A program made the translations under genes and the position numbers. Of a stretch of 64,000 nt of DNA, positions 17,336 through 26,765 are shown one piece after another. Source of the stretch: Thermophagus xiamenensis (GTDB lineage: Bacteria > Bacteroidota > Bacteroidia > Bacteroidales > Marinilabiliaceae); the NCBI RefSeq assembly GCF_900112795.1, contig NZ_FONA01000001.1, forward strand, positions 1-64,000. The letters run 5' to 3'. Numbering within the stretch: position 1 is the stretch's first letter; every line of letters begins with the position of its first letter. The notes under the pieces are model-generated. The model saw only the letters and a list, made by a program, of their open reading frames with translations. It did not search any database and was not told where the DNA came from.

Positions 17336-17366
17336 TTGCATTTTAAAAAATCATTGCCTAATATTG
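17336..17366 (+). promoter_or_regulatory. Probable trp operon promoter
   Basis: TTG (17336-17338), 20-bp gap, TAATATTG (17359-17366; one base off TAnnTTTG). It would start transcription about 50 bp before the leader peptide, giving a leader RNA of about 190 nt up to the attenuator. Confidence 0.45.
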
Positions 17367-17424
17367 CACTGTCAAATCATAACAAAAAACCTATAATCGG
17401 AAACAAAATATCATTCAAACGAAT

Positions 17425-17487
17425 ATGAACAATACAATTTACAATATTTGGTGGTGGCGTCATTTCTTGCATCCTATATCGGGGTGA
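17425..17487 (+). CDS. trpL: trp operon leader peptide (three consecutive Trp codons)
   Basis: A 20-codon frame, MNNTIYNIWWWRHFLHPISG, with TGG TGG TGG at 17449-17457. It ends 40 bp before a strong terminator hairpin, which itself stands 38 bp before trpE. This is the classical arrangement for transcription attenuation: when charged tRNA-Trp is scarce the ribosome stalls on the Trp codons. CGGGGT at the end of the frame (17480-17485) can pair with ACCCCG (17540-17545) in the terminator loop and right arm. A stalled ribosome would leave that segment free, while one reaching the stop codon would cover it, which fits the expected logic. The pairing is short, so its role is inferred. Confidence 0.85.
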   Translation: MNNTIYNIWWWRHFLHPISG

Positions 17488-17527
17488 AGGTGATGCCCGT
17501 TTACCATTTGTTGTAAAGATGAAATAA

Positions 17528-17559
17528 AAGGCTTGCCGAACCCCGGCAAGCCTTTTTTT
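17528..17559 (+). terminator. trp attenuator terminator
   Basis: Perfect 11-bp stem AAGGCTTGCCG (17528-17538) / CGGCAAGCCTT (17544-17554), loop AACCC, then a run of T to 17559. It is placed between the leader peptide and trpE. Confidence 0.88.
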
Positions 17560-17596
17560 ATGGAATTAATCTGAAAACCAAAAAAACATCGCACCT

Positions 17597-19021
17597 ATGA
17601 ACCAACAAAAATTAAATCTCAAGTGCAGTCGCATCCCCGCCCATGTTGGCGACATAGTGACACCCGTGAGCGTATATCTAAAATTACGCGACCTTTTTCC
17701 CAACACCATTCTGCTTGAAAGTTCAGATTATCATGGCAATACCAATTCGCTGTCGTTTGTTTGTTTTAAACCTATTGCCGATTTTATTGTTGAGAATGAG
17801 ACGGTAAAGTACCGCTATCCGGATGGTACCGCTCAACAAATAAACATAACTGCCGATACTTCTGTCACCAATCTTATTCAGGAGTTCATCAACAGCTTTG
17901 ACATCAGCCAGGAAGAGCAAAAACAATGCCCGGTACCTGCCTCCGGATTGTATGGCTACACCGCCTATGATGCAGTACGTTATTTCGAAGATATCCACAT
18001 TGATGTTGACCCACAGGCACCCTATGCCATCCCCGACATTCGTTACCACCTGTATCGTTCTATTATAGCTTTCAATCATTTTACCAATCAACTTTACTTC
18101 ATAGAACATCTTTTACCCGGTGAAACTTCACAATTTAATGAAACACTGGAGATATTAAAAAACCGCTCCATCCCTTCCTTTAAATTTCAACCCGGGAATA
18201 ATGAGCAATCTCCCATCGATGGAAACGCCTATATGGAAATGGTTCGCCATGGCAAGGAACATTGTTACCGTGGTGATGTTTTCCAAATAGTATTATCCAG
18301 ACCATACAGACAGTCGTACAAAGGCGATGAATTTAATGTATACCGGGCCTTGCGACATATCAACCCATCCCCCTACCTCTTCTTTTTCGATTACGGCAAT
18401 TATCGTTTAATGGGTTCATCGCCCGAAAGCCAACTGGTAATCGAGAAGGGCGTCGCAGCCATCAATCCCATTGCCGGAACATTCCGTCGTACGGGCAATG
18501 ACCTAAAGGATATGCAATTGGCGGAAGACCTGGCAAAGGACCCTAAAGAAAATGCCGAACATGTGATGCTGGTGGACCTGGCACGTAACGACCTGGGACG
18601 TAACTGCCACAGTGTGGAAGTAAAGACCTACAAAGAGGTTCAATATTATAGTCATGTTCTCCATTTGGTGTCAGAAGTTAGTGGTGTATTGCGTAACCCC
18701 AGGGAAATTGCCAAAGTTATGGCCGATACCTTCCCGGCAGGAACTCTATCCGGAGCACCCAAATACAAAGCAATGGAGTTAATCAATAAATATGAGGCGC
18801 AAAACCGTGGATTTTATGGCGGTTGCATCGGAAAATTAGGACTGGATGGGTCATTTAATCAAGCCATTATGATTCGTTCTTTCTTATGTAAAAACAACAC
18901 CCTCTTTTATCAGGCCGGCGCAGGTATCGTTTCCGAATCGGTTGAAGAAAAAGAACTGCAAGAAGTTAACAATAAATTGGGAGCCCTAAAAAAAGCCATA
19001 GAAATGGCTGCCAGGTTTTAA
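17597..19021 (+). CDS. trpE: Anthranilate synthase component I
   Basis: 474 residues, usual length. It converts chorismate plus ammonia (from TrpG) to anthranilate, the first step of tryptophan synthesis. Seen: N-terminal LLESSDYHG, matching the LLES element of the tryptophan feedback site; DLARNDLGRN; the core PAGTLSGAPKYKAMELI; and YGGCIGKLG. First structural gene of trpEGDCFBA, with an attenuator directly upstream, so it is likely controlled both by attenuation and by end-product inhibition. It is separated from trpG by 345 bp of repeats, unusual for such tightly linked subunits. Confidence 0.97.
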   Translation: MNQQKLNLKCSRIPAHVGDIVTPVSVYLKLRDLFPNTILLESSDYHGNTNSLSFVCFKPIADFIVENETVKYRYPDGTAQQINITADTSVTNLIQEFINSFDISQEEQKQCPVPASGLYGYTAYDAVRYFEDIHIDVDPQAPYAIPDIRYHLYRSIIAFNHFTNQLYFIEHLLPGETSQFNETLEILKNRSIPSFKFQPGNNEQSPIDGNAYMEMVRHGKEHCYRGDVFQIVLSRPYRQSYKGDEFNVYRALRHINPSPYLFFFDYGNYRLMGSSPESQLVIEKGVAAINPIAGTFRRTGNDLKDMQLAEDLAKDPKENAEHVMLVDLARNDLGRNCHSVEVKTYKEVQYYSHVLHLVSEVSGVLRNPREIAKVMADTFPAGTLSGAPKYKAMELINKYEAQNRGFYGGCIGKLGLDGSFNQAIMIRSFLCKNNTLFYQAGAGIVSESVEEKELQEVNNKLGALKKAIEMAARF

Positions 19022-19366
19022 TGAAAATCAAAGGCAGAAGAAGTCATTAGTCATTAGTCATTAGTTAACAAGTGGTTAGTATTAAATAACTAATGACTAA
19101 CCACTAACCACTAATAACTACTTATATTATAAGAAGCAATATACCAACGAAGTAAGTAAAATTTATACGAATGAAACGAGCATGGCGACTTTTGCCACAA
19201 AAGAGCATGTATAAAATGATATAGGCAGAAGTGCACAGGCAGAAGGCAGAAGTGAGATTTATCGATTTTATGATTGCGGGTTGGGAAATTTCCCCTTTAG
19301 GGGATTAAGGGGTGAGGGATGGCCATAATGGACTTTAAACTAATTATATAAGTAAATTATATACGA
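19022..19366. repeat. Repeat-filled spacer between trpE and trpG
   Basis: 19040-19125: TTAGTCATTAGT tract with its inverted form (CTAATGACTAACCAC). 19160-19214: left half of the hairpin repeat (arm GCATGGC at 19180), cut short. 19224-19252: a GGCAGAAGTGCACAGGCAGA block, identical over 29 bp with the left border of the cassette at 28139. 19283-19303: GGGAAATTTCCC and CCCCTTTAGGGG palindromes. 19342-19370: the right terminal motif of the hairpin repeat, ending on the trpG ATG. It looks like a hairpin repeat interrupted by an insertion. Confidence 0.7.
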
Positions 19367-19936
19367 ATGAAAATATTAGTTATCGACAACTACGACTCTT
19401 TTACCTATAATCTTGTTCATTATCTTGAAGAAATTGCTGAACAAAAAGTAGCTGTTTATCGCAACGATAAAATCAGCATAGAAGAGGCCGGCAAATACCA
19501 AAAAATAGTTCTGTCGCCCGGTCCGGGAATACCTGATGAAGCAGGAATCCTCAAACCACTTATCAAAGCGTTGTCGCCCACCCATTCCATATTGGGAGTA
19601 TGTTTGGGTTGTCAGGCTATCGCCGAAGTATTTGGCGGCACTATTACCAACCTCTCTAAGGTATATCATGGTGTGGCGACACCCATTTCGGTATGCGACC
19701 GCGATGAATTACTGTTTAACACCCTTCCCGATACTTTTTTGGGCGGACGTTATCACTCGTGGGTTGTTAATGAAGCCAACCTTCCCAACGACCTTCATAT
19801 CACTGCCCGAGACATGCAGGGACAAATCATGGGCATTACTCATAATAAATTCGATGTCAGAGGTGTTCAGTTCCATCCCGAATCTATTCTCACCGAACAT
19901 GGAAAGCAGATGATTAAAAACTGGCTCGAAGGTTAA
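19367..19936 (+). CDS. trpG: Anthranilate synthase component II, glutamine amidotransferase
   Basis: 189 residues, class I glutamine amidotransferase supplying ammonia to TrpE. The catalytic triad is visible: Cys79 in LGVCLGCQA, His170 and Glu172 in VQFHPESI; the oxyanion element is LSPGPGIPDEAG. MKILVIDNYDSFTYNLV is the canonical N-terminus, so the ATG at 19367 is the true start although it lies within the terminal motif of an intergenic repeat (TATACGAATGAA). Second gene of the trp cluster. TrpG sometimes doubles as PabA; no pab gene is nearby. Confidence 0.95.
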   Translation: MKILVIDNYDSFTYNLVHYLEEIAEQKVAVYRNDKISIEEAGKYQKIVLSPGPGIPDEAGILKPLIKALSPTHSILGVCLGCQAIAEVFGGTITNLSKVYHGVATPISVCDRDELLFNTLPDTFLGGRYHSWVVNEANLPNDLHITARDMQGQIMGITHNKFDVRGVQFHPESILTEHGKQMIKNWLEG

Positions 19937-19983
19937 TTCCCTAACTCATATGATTATCGTTTAACCAAAAAATTTTGAATACC

Positions 19984-20979
19984 ATGTTACAACATACATT
20001 AACCAGACTTTTTAATTACAATACACTATCACGAGAAGAAGCAAAAGAAATCCTCATCAATATTACCAGTGAGAATTACAGCCAATCGGAAGTGGTGGCT
20101 TTTCTCTCTGTCTTCATGATGCGTCCGGTAACAGTAGAAGAACTCTCAGGTTTTCGTGATGGCCTTATGGAACAATGCAAAACCATAGACCTCTCTGATT
20201 TCGAAACCATTGACATGTGTGGCACCGGTGGCGACGGGAAAAACACCTTTAACATATCTACCCTGGCATCATTGGTTGTGGCAGGTGCAGGCTATAAAGT
20301 GGCCAAGCACGGGAACGCAGGGGTTAGTTCGGCATGTGGCTCGTCCAATGTTATGGAATATTTTGGATATAAATTCACCAACGATAATGACCGGTTAAAG
20401 AAACAGACAGATAAAGCGGGTATTTGCTTCCTTCATGCACCACTTTTCCATCCGGCCATGAAGGCGGTAGGTCCTATCCGTCGCGAATTGGGCATTAAAA
20501 CCTTCTTTAATATGTTGGGGCCAATGGTTAATCCCTCGAATCCGCAAAATCAACTGGTGGGCGTTTTCAGCCTGGAGCTTAGTCGCATCTATCAATATAT
20601 CTACCAGGAAACCAATAAAAACTTTAGCATTGTACACAGTATCGACGGCTATGATGAAGTTTCATTGACCGATTCCTTTAAGGTAATTTCTCATAGAGGA
20701 GAAAAATTGCTCTCGCCGCAAGACATTAACCTTCCAAAAAATAAACCTGAAGAGATTTTTGGGGGTAACACTGTCGAAGAGTCGGCCGCCGTTTTTAAAA
20801 AGGTACTGAACGGTGAAGGTTCCGATGCTCAAAACAACACTGTTTTAGTAAATGCAGCTTTAGCCATCCAAACCATGGACGACTCATTATCTTTTGAGCA
20901 ATGCATGGAAAAAGCCCGTAGTTCGCTTTTTGACGGAAAAGCTTCTGATGCACTTAAAAAACTTCTTGAATTACAATAA
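19984..20979 (+). CDS. trpD: Anthranilate phosphoribosyltransferase
   Basis: 331 residues from ATG 19984 (MLQHTLTRLFNYNTLSREEA); an in-frame TTG nine bases upstream is less likely. It joins anthranilate to PRPP. Seen: the PRPP-binding CGTGGDGKNTFNISTLASLV, KHGNAGVSSACGSSNVME, and the GPIRRELGIKTFFNMLGPM-type segment binding anthranilate. It follows trpG by 47 bp and is separate from trpG (no fusion). Cytoplasmic. Confidence 0.95.
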   Translation: MLQHTLTRLFNYNTLSREEAKEILINITSENYSQSEVVAFLSVFMMRPVTVEELSGFRDGLMEQCKTIDLSDFETIDMCGTGGDGKNTFNISTLASLVVAGAGYKVAKHGNAGVSSACGSSNVMEYFGYKFTNDNDRLKKQTDKAGICFLHAPLFHPAMKAVGPIRRELGIKTFFNMLGPMVNPSNPQNQLVGVFSLELSRIYQYIYQETNKNFSIVHSIDGYDEVSLTDSFKVISHRGEKLLSPQDINLPKNKPEEIFGGNTVEESAAVFKKVLNGEGSDAQNNTVLVNAALAIQTMDDSLSFEQCMEKARSSLFDGKASDALKKLLELQ

Positions 20980-21049
20980 CTTTAAAAAAAAACAATGTGC
21001 CTTAGTGCTTTTGGCTGAAGACACTTAATTATTTCAACACCTTAGAATT

Positions 21050-21844
21050 ATGAATATTCTCGATACAATAGTTGCCCAAAAAAAGAAAGAGTTGCAAGAG
21101 ATTAAAGAAAAGGTATCGGTAAAAGAACTGCAGTATTACAGGCACTTTTCATCGCCGGTAACTTCATTGAAAAAAAGTTTGGCAGAAAATACCGAATTCC
21201 CCATCATTGCAGAGTTTAAACGAAAATCACCATCAAAAGGCAATATACATATCGATGCCAACATAAAAGATGTCGTAAAAGGCTATCAGTTGGCAGGTGT
21301 CTCAGGCATTTCGGTGCTTACCGACACACAATTTTTTGGTGGTTCGAATGAGGATTTAAGCGATGCCCGCGATTTAACCTCAGTCCCAATTCTTCGGAAA
21401 GAATTTATTATCGACCCCTACCAGGTATACGAAGCCAAGGCTATTGGTGCCGGTGCCATTTTACTTATTGCGGCCATCCTGACAAAGGAAGAGGCCCGCG
21501 ATTTGGCAGCCCTGGCCAACTACCTCGGATTGGAAGTCTTAATGGAAATCCATGACATGCAGGAAGTAGAAAAACTAAACAGTTACGTTGACATGGTCGG
21601 CATTAACAACCGAAACCTTAAAACGTTCGAAGTAAATTTGGAGCATGCCGCCACCCTGGCTTCTGCACTGCCGGATGACATTCTTCCCATTGCTGAGAGT
21701 GGTATTCATTCGGCTCGCGATATTCTTTTCTTAAAAGAGGCAGGGTTCAAAGGATTCCTCATAGGTGAGTATTTCATGAAACATGACCATCCGGAAAAAG
21801 CGTGCATGAATCTTAAAGAAGAGTTAATAAAAATACAAGTATAA
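21050..21844 (+). CDS. trpC: Indole-3-glycerol phosphate synthase
   Basis: 264 residues, a single (beta/alpha)8 barrel that closes the indole ring from CdRP. Family signatures are IIAEFKRKSPSKGNI (catalytic Lys), LRKEFIIDPYQVYEAKAIGA, VGINNRNLKTFEV and IAESGIHSARD. It is a stand-alone protein, not fused with TrpF, whose gene follows only 6 bp later. Fourth gene in the trp cluster. Confidence 0.96.
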   Translation: MNILDTIVAQKKKELQEIKEKVSVKELQYYRHFSSPVTSLKKSLAENTEFPIIAEFKRKSPSKGNIHIDANIKDVVKGYQLAGVSGISVLTDTQFFGGSNEDLSDARDLTSVPILRKEFIIDPYQVYEAKAIGAGAILLIAAILTKEEARDLAALANYLGLEVLMEIHDMQEVEKLNSYVDMVGINNRNLKTFEVNLEHAATLASALPDDILPIAESGIHSARDILFLKEAGFKGFLIGEYFMKHDHPEKACMNLKEELIKIQV

Positions 21845-21850
21845 TCCGAT

Positions 21851-22495
21851 ATGGACAAAAGCATTAAAATAAAGGTTTGCGGAATGCGAGAACACGCCAA
21901 TATTGAAGCATTGGTCACATTGCAACCCGACTATATTGGTTTTATCTTCTATCCCAAAAGCCCCAGATATGCCGGTGATATCTTAAAGTCACATACAACT
22001 AAAAACATCCCCGCCACCATAAAAAAAACGGGCGTATTTGTCAATGCCGACAACAAGACCATTACTGACATTGCCAAAATTCACAACCTAAACGCTGTTC
22101 AGTTACATGGCGAAGAGTCACCCGAACAATGCCGGCAATTACAAGCCGAAGGTCTTGAAGTGATAAAAGCTTTTAAACTCACTCAAGCATCCGATTTACA
22201 GGCAACCAATGCTTATCACGCTTCATGCCACTTTTTCCTTTTCGATACCCCCACCCGACATTATGGGGGTAGTGGGAAAAAATTCGACTGGTCTGTTTTA
22301 TCTCATTATAAAGGCAATAAACCCTTTTTCCTTAGTGGTGGCATCGGCGAGGAGGACATTAATGCCATCATCGAAAAATGTCCCCTAAAACCCTATGCCG
22401 TGGATATTAACAGCCGTTTTGAAACAGAACCAGGACTGAAAGATATTCAATCCATTCAAAGATTTTTGGCCTCAATCAAAAAATTTAATTTTTAA
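21851..22495 (+). CDS. trpF: Phosphoribosylanthranilate isomerase
   Basis: 214 residues. It carries out the Amadori rearrangement of PRA to CdRP, the step before TrpC. Signatures: KVCGMREHANIEAL (catalytic Cys), DYIGFIFYPKSPRYAG, VQLHGEESPEQC, and a C-terminal phosphate-binding region with AVDINSRFETEPG (catalytic Asp and the usual SSGVE replaced by INSRFE). It starts 6 bp after trpC, so translation is probably coupled. Confidence 0.94.
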   Translation: MDKSIKIKVCGMREHANIEALVTLQPDYIGFIFYPKSPRYAGDILKSHTTKNIPATIKKTGVFVNADNKTITDIAKIHNLNAVQLHGEESPEQCRQLQAEGLEVIKAFKLTQASDLQATNAYHASCHFFLFDTPTRHYGGSGKKFDWSVLSHYKGNKPFFLSGGIGEEDINAIIEKCPLKPYAVDINSRFETEPGLKDIQSIQRFLASIKKFNF

Positions 22496-22663
22496 CCAAC
22501 AACACAGAAAACAGAAGGATGAATGGATGACAATAACATGAAACGCTTAAATTCCGGCCCAAAAATCCAAATCCTTTAATACCGTAAATAAGCAAAACCT
22601 GATAACCGTAAAAACATCCTTAAGCATCAACCATTAAAAGGCAATAAAAAATTAATATTAATC

Positions 22664-23869
22664 ATGACAAAAGAAGAACTCTCAAAGTCATTTCATCCCG
22701 ACGAAAAAGGATTCTACGGTCCTTTCGGGGGAGCATTTATTCCTGAAATGCTCATTCCCAACATCGAAAACCTTAAAAAAAACTATTTAAAAGTAATCCA
22801 TTCCGAAACGTTTAAAAAAGAATTCAAGTCATTATTGCAAGATTATGCCGGCAGACCCACCCCGCTTTATTATGCCAGCCGACTCTCAAAAAAATACAAT
22901 AGTCACATATGGCTCAAACGAGAAGACCTGACACATACAGGCAGCCATAAAATCAACAACACCATAGGACAAATCCTACTGGCCCGCGAAATGGGGAAAA
23001 AACGTATCATTGCCGAAACCGGTGCCGGACAACATGGAGTAGCCACAGCCACCGTTTGCGCACTGGCAGGCCTCGAATGCATCGTTTATATGGGTGAAAT
23101 CGATATTAAACGGCAAGCACCGAACGTTGCCCGCATGAAAATGTTAGGGGCCGAAGTGAGAGCCGCCACCTCAGGCAGCCGAACCTTAAAAGATGCCACC
23201 AACGAGGCTATTCGCGACTGGATAGCTCATCCCACTGAAACCTATTACCTTATTGGGTCGGTAGTAGGCCCCCACCCTTATCCCGACCTGGTGGCAAGAC
23301 TACAATCAATCATCAGTGAAGAATCGAAACAACAATTCCGGGAAAAAACCGGAAATGAATTCCCCGATTATGTTGTGGCCTGTGTTGGCGGAGGCTCAAA
23401 CGCAGCAGGTTCATTCTATCATTTTCTTGAACATCCTCAGGTAAAGCTTATCGGAGCCGAAGCTGCCGGAATGGGATTGTCATCGGGAAAAACAGCAGCA
23501 TCCATGGCACTCGGAGAAACCGGCATCATTCATGGTAGCATGACCTACCTTATGCAAACCGATGACGGACAAATCACGGAACCCTACAGCATTTCTGCCG
23601 GATTAGACTATCCGGGTGTAGGACCGCTTCATGCCTGGTTAAACAAATCGGGAAGAGCCAAATATTTATCGGTCACTGATAAAGAAGCACTGCAAGCCGC
23701 TTTGCTGCTCACAAGAGAAGAAGGTATCATCCCTGCTCTGGAATCGGCTCATGCCCTGGCAGCTCTTAATCAGATGGAAATAAAACCTGATGACAATGTT
23801 ATTATCACCATTTCGGGTAGAGGAGATAAAGATATGCAAACCTTTATGGACCAACTAAACTTAGTGTAG
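22664..23869 (+). CDS. trpB: Tryptophan synthase beta chain
   Basis: 401 residues, a TrpB1-type beta subunit that condenses indole and serine with PLP. Signatures: [13 protein letters not shown], the PLP lysine in [28 protein letters not shown], the phosphate-binding [10 protein letters not shown], and SGRGDKDM at the C-terminus. It partners with TrpA (next gene, 110 bp on) in an alpha2-beta2 complex with an indole tunnel. The 168-bp gap before it holds no clear signal. Confidence 0.97.
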   Translation: MTKEELSKSFHPDEKGFYGPFGGAFIPEMLIPNIENLKKNYLKVIHSETFKKEFKSLLQDYAGRPTPLYYASRLSKKYNSHIWLKREDLTHTGSHKINNTIGQILLAREMGKKRIIAETGAGQHGVATATVCALAGLECIVYMGEIDIKRQAPNVARMKMLGAEVRAATSGSRTLKDATNEAIRDWIAHPTETYYLIGSVVGPHPYPDLVARLQSIISEESKQQFREKTGNEFPDYVVACVGGGSNAAGSFYHFLEHPQVKLIGAEAAGMGLSSGKTAASMALGETGIIHGSMTYLMQTDDGQITEPYSISAGLDYPGVGPLHAWLNKSGRAKYLSVTDKEALQAALLLTREEGIIPALESAHALAALNQMEIKPDDNVIITISGRGDKDMQTFMDQLNLV

Positions 23870-23979
23870 CAAAATTTTACATCATCATTTTTTGTTGATG
23901 CCATTTTCCCGAAAGGATATAATTAATCTCTTGGAATAAAGAAACGAACCATTCTTAAAACCAATAACACATATATTGT

Positions 23980-24753
23980 ATGAACAAACTCACTAATGTG
24001 TTCAACCACAATAGCAATCTGCTTTCTATTTATTTCACGGCAGGTTTTCCTAACGCGGATAGTACCCTTCATGTATTAAAAGCACTGGAACAAGGCGGCA
24101 CCGATTTTGTAGAAGTAGGTATCCCCTATTCCGACCCTCTGGCTGATGGCCCTGTGATTCAAAACAGCAGTTCCAGAGCGTTAGCCAACGGCATGTCCCT
24201 AAAAATGCTTTTTGACCAACTAAAAGAACTAAAAAACACAGTTAACATTCCGGTCATTTTAATGGGCTACCTTAATCCCATCCTCAAATTTGGTATCGAA
24301 TCATTCATTGAAAACTGCCGACAAGTGGGTGTAAGCGGGCTCATCATCCCTGACCTTCCCTATGAAATCTATTTGGAAAAGTATCAAACCCTATTTGAAC
24401 AAAATAATATCAGCAATATTTTTCTGATAACGCCCCAAACCGGCGAAGAAAGAATCAGAAAACTGGACAGGGCATCCACCTCTTTTCTCTATATGGTCTC
24501 TTCGGCAGCAGTTACCGGTGTAAGGGATGGCCTATCGGAAAGCCAAATTCAATATTTCGAGCGGATAAAAAACATGCAACTCAAAACACCTGCCATGGTA
24601 GGTTTTGGAATTAGCAATCATAAAACCTACCGCGAAGTTTGTCGTTATGCCCATGGCGCCATTGTGGGTAGTGCCTTTATTAAACATCTGGAAACCCATG
24701 GTGATGATGCCAGTGAAATAATTAAATTCGTAAAAAATCTCAAAAACAACTAA
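23980..24753 (+). CDS. trpA: Tryptophan synthase alpha chain
   Basis: 257 residues, a (beta/alpha)8 barrel splitting indole-3-glycerol phosphate to indole. The catalytic Glu and Asp are in FVEVGIPYSDPLADGPVIQ; also YFTAGFPNADSTL, VPDLPYE-type IIPDLPYEIY, and VGFGISNHKT. Last gene of the trp cluster, followed by 600 bp of palindromic repeats that may end the transcript. Confidence 0.96.
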   Translation: MNKLTNVFNHNSNLLSIYFTAGFPNADSTLHVLKALEQGGTDFVEVGIPYSDPLADGPVIQNSSSRALANGMSLKMLFDQLKELKNTVNIPVILMGYLNPILKFGIESFIENCRQVGVSGLIIPDLPYEIYLEKYQTLFEQNNISNIFLITPQTGEERIRKLDRASTSFLYMVSSAAVTGVRDGLSESQIQYFERIKNMQLKTPAMVGFGISNHKTYREVCRYAHGAIVGSAFIKHLETHGDDASEIIKFVKNLKNN

Positions 24754-25360
24754 TAAATAACCGTTCTACACCACCCCTGCACCTTTAAATTATTACTTTT
24801 GTATGGTTTTTACCTTAAAAAGGCCCACGTCTGCGGGGATTTGTAATCCACGCAGAACGAAATGTGGATTTACAATCCACATAAACAAACTAAAAGAAAA
24901 AAGTTTAAAATATGATTTAATATTTATCGAGTTTAATAAAGGGATTAAAAAGCTAGAAAATAATGCGTTGTGGATTGCAAATCCACAACGACCGTTAGTT
25001 TGTGGGAGCATACTAACAACAAAAAAATCAATAACTAAATGACTATTGACTAACCACTAATGACTATTAACCACGTCTGCGGGGATTTGTAATCCACGCA
25101 GAACGAAAGATGTGGATTTACAATCCACATAAACAAACTAAAAGAAAAAAGTTTAAAATATGATTTAGTCTTTATCGGGTATAATAAAGGGATTAAAAAG
25201 CCAGAAAATAATGCGTTGTGGATTGCAAATCCACAACGACCGTGTAGTTTGTGGAAGCATACTAACAACTAAAAAACTAATAACTAAATGACTATTGACT
25301 AACCACTAATGACTAATTTTAAGAACCAATAATTCAATAAAATAAGTAAATTTTATATGA
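24754..25360. repeat. Two copies of a palindromic GGATT/AATCC repeat plus short tracts
   Basis: Copy 1 at 24826-25020 and copy 2 at 25072-25269 in the same direction; a third lies inverted at 60197-60371. Each copy holds three hairpin-forming palindromes around GGATT-n-AATCC: TCTGCGGGGATT/AATCCACGCAGA, GTGGATT/AATCCAC, and GTTGTGGATT/ATCCACAAC. Between and after them are ACTAACCACTAATGACTA tracts. The last 45 bp (AATTCAATAAAATAAGTAAA then TATATGAATGAA) is the end module of the hairpin repeat and runs onto the purU start codon. Short open frames on both strands come from the palindromes and are not genes. Confidence 0.8.
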
Positions 25361-26224
25361 ATGAAGAATAAAGAAACGGCAATATTAAGGATTCATTGTC
25401 CTGACCAAAGAGGCATTGTTGCCAGAGTAACGGAATTTATCTATCAAAACAACGGAAACATTGTTGCGTTAGACCAATACACCAACACAGCAGAGAAACG
25501 CTTTTTCATGCGTGTTGAATGGGAGTTGGAAAATTTCTTGCTTGAGCGTAATGACATAGCCGCGGTTTTTGGGCCACTTTTAGGGAAACCGCTCGAAATG
25601 GTTTGGGACTTAAAGTTTTCCGATAACGTGCCCAAAATGGCAATTTTCGTATCCCAAAGTTCCCATTGTCTTTACGACCTCTTGGCACGTTATAAAGCCG
25701 GAGAATGGAAGGTAAAAATACCTGTTATCATCAGTAACCACAACAATTTGGAAGAAGTAGCGGCACAATTCAACATCCCGTTCTTCCATATCCCAATAAA
25801 CAAAGACAACAAAAAAGAGCAAGAACAAAAAGAACTGGAAATTCTTAACAAACACCAGATTGATTTTATTGTATTGGCTCGGTACATGCAAATTCTTTCT
25901 GCCGATTTTGTTAAAAACTATCCCAACCGTATTATTAACATACACCATTCCTTTCTTCCGGCCTTTGCCGGCGCAAAACCCTATCATGCGGCACATTCCA
26001 GAGGCGTGAAAATTATTGGAGCCACCAGTCACTATGTAACTTCCGATTTGGATGCCGGTCCTATCATTGAGCAGGACGTCATTCGCATTTCGCACCACGA
26101 CACTGTGGAAAGTCTCATTCAAAAAGGAAAAGACATTGAAAAAATCGTTCTTTCGCGGGCTGTTAAAGCTCATCTCGAAAGAAAGACACTTGTTTATAAA
26201 AATAAAACAATTGTTTTTGAATAA
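25361..26224 (+). CDS. purU: Formyltetrahydrofolate deformylase
   Basis: 287 residues. An N-terminal ACT domain (AILRIHCPDQRGIVARVTEF, about residues 5-85) is followed by a formyltransferase-like domain with KIPVIISNHNNLEEVA, IINIHHSFLPAFAGAKPY and TSDLDAGPIIEQDVIRISH. PurU hydrolyses 10-formyl-THF to formate and THF, balancing one-carbon pools and feeding PurT-type purine synthesis. MKNKETAILRIHCPDQ is the natural start; the ATG at 25361 sits in the terminal motif of an intergenic repeat (TATATGAATGAA). Followed at 10 bp by a TlpA-like gene and the his cluster. His synthesis also draws on purine metabolism, a possible reason for linkage. Confidence 0.93.
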   Translation: MKNKETAILRIHCPDQRGIVARVTEFIYQNNGNIVALDQYTNTAEKRFFMRVEWELENFLLERNDIAAVFGPLLGKPLEMVWDLKFSDNVPKMAIFVSQSSHCLYDLLARYKAGEWKVKIPVIISNHNNLEEVAAQFNIPFFHIPINKDNKKEQEQKELEILNKHQIDFIVLARYMQILSADFVKNYPNRIINIHHSFLPAFAGAKPYHAAHSRGVKIIGATSHYVTSDLDAGPIIEQDVIRISHHDTVESLIQKGKDIEKIVLSRAVKAHLERKTLVYKNKTIVFE

Positions 26225-26234
26225 ACAGCAACAT

Positions 26235-26765
26235 ATGAAACGAACACTAACAGCTACAATCTCTTATTTATTAATATACTTATGCATGTACGGGCAAAAC
26301 CCAGGTGATAATCGAGGTTATATAGTAAAAACCGGTGATGAAGCCCCGCTATTTGAAACCACCCTTGCCAATGGCGAAACCTTCCGGCTAAAAGATTTCC
26401 GAGGCAAGGTGGTGATGCTGCAATTCACTGCCAGCTGGTGCGGTGTATGCCGCAAAGAGATGCCCCACATCGAAAAAGAGATATGGCAAAAGCACAAAGA
26501 CAACGGCCTTATAGTTGTAGGCATAGACCGCGACGAACCATTGGAAACCGTTAAAAAGTTTGCTACAGAAACCGGGATAACCTACCCGCTGGCATTAGAC
26601 CCCGGTGCCGAAATATTTGGCCTGTACGCCGAAAAGAAAGCCGGCGTCACCCGAAATGTGCTCATCGACCGGAATGGTAAGATTGTTTTTCTGACCCGCC
26701 TTTTTAACCCCGACGAGTTTAAAGCTTTGGTAAATAAAATTGACTCATTAATGGAACTAAAGTAA
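26235..26765 (+). CDS. TlpA-like thiol-disulfide oxidoreductase, exported
   Basis: 176 residues from ATG 26235; the frame is open much further upstream inside purU but this ATG gives a clear signal peptide (MKRTLTATISYLLIYLCMYG). The AhpC/TSA-Redoxin fold is clear: GDEAPLFETTLANGETFRL, the active site FTASWCGVCRKEMPHIEK (CGVC), VVGIDRDEP, and VTRNVLIDRNGKIVFL with the cis-Pro region replaced by GVTRN. Predicted periplasmic thiol reductase. Its stop overlaps the hisH start (TAATG at 26763-26767), so it is translationally coupled to the his genes, with no obvious functional link. Confidence 0.88.
   Translation: MKRTLTATISYLLIYLCMYGQNPGDNRGYIVKTGDEAPLFETTLANGETFRLKDFRGKVVMLQFTASWCGVCRKEMPHIEKEIWQKHKDNGLIVVGIDRDEPLETVKKFATETGITYPLALDPGAEIFGLYAEKKAGVTRNVLIDRNGKIVFLTRLFNPDEFKALVNKIDSLMELK

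Noticed and set aside
24793-25268. Small proteins of 72-79 residues on both strands after trpA
   Set aside because: They are translations of the palindromic GGATT/AATCC repeat, recur in each copy on both strands, and end within the repeat.
26052-26234. Upstream extension of the TlpA-like gene into purU
   Set aside because: The extension overlaps purU and has no family similarity; the ATG at 26235 gives a signal peptide.
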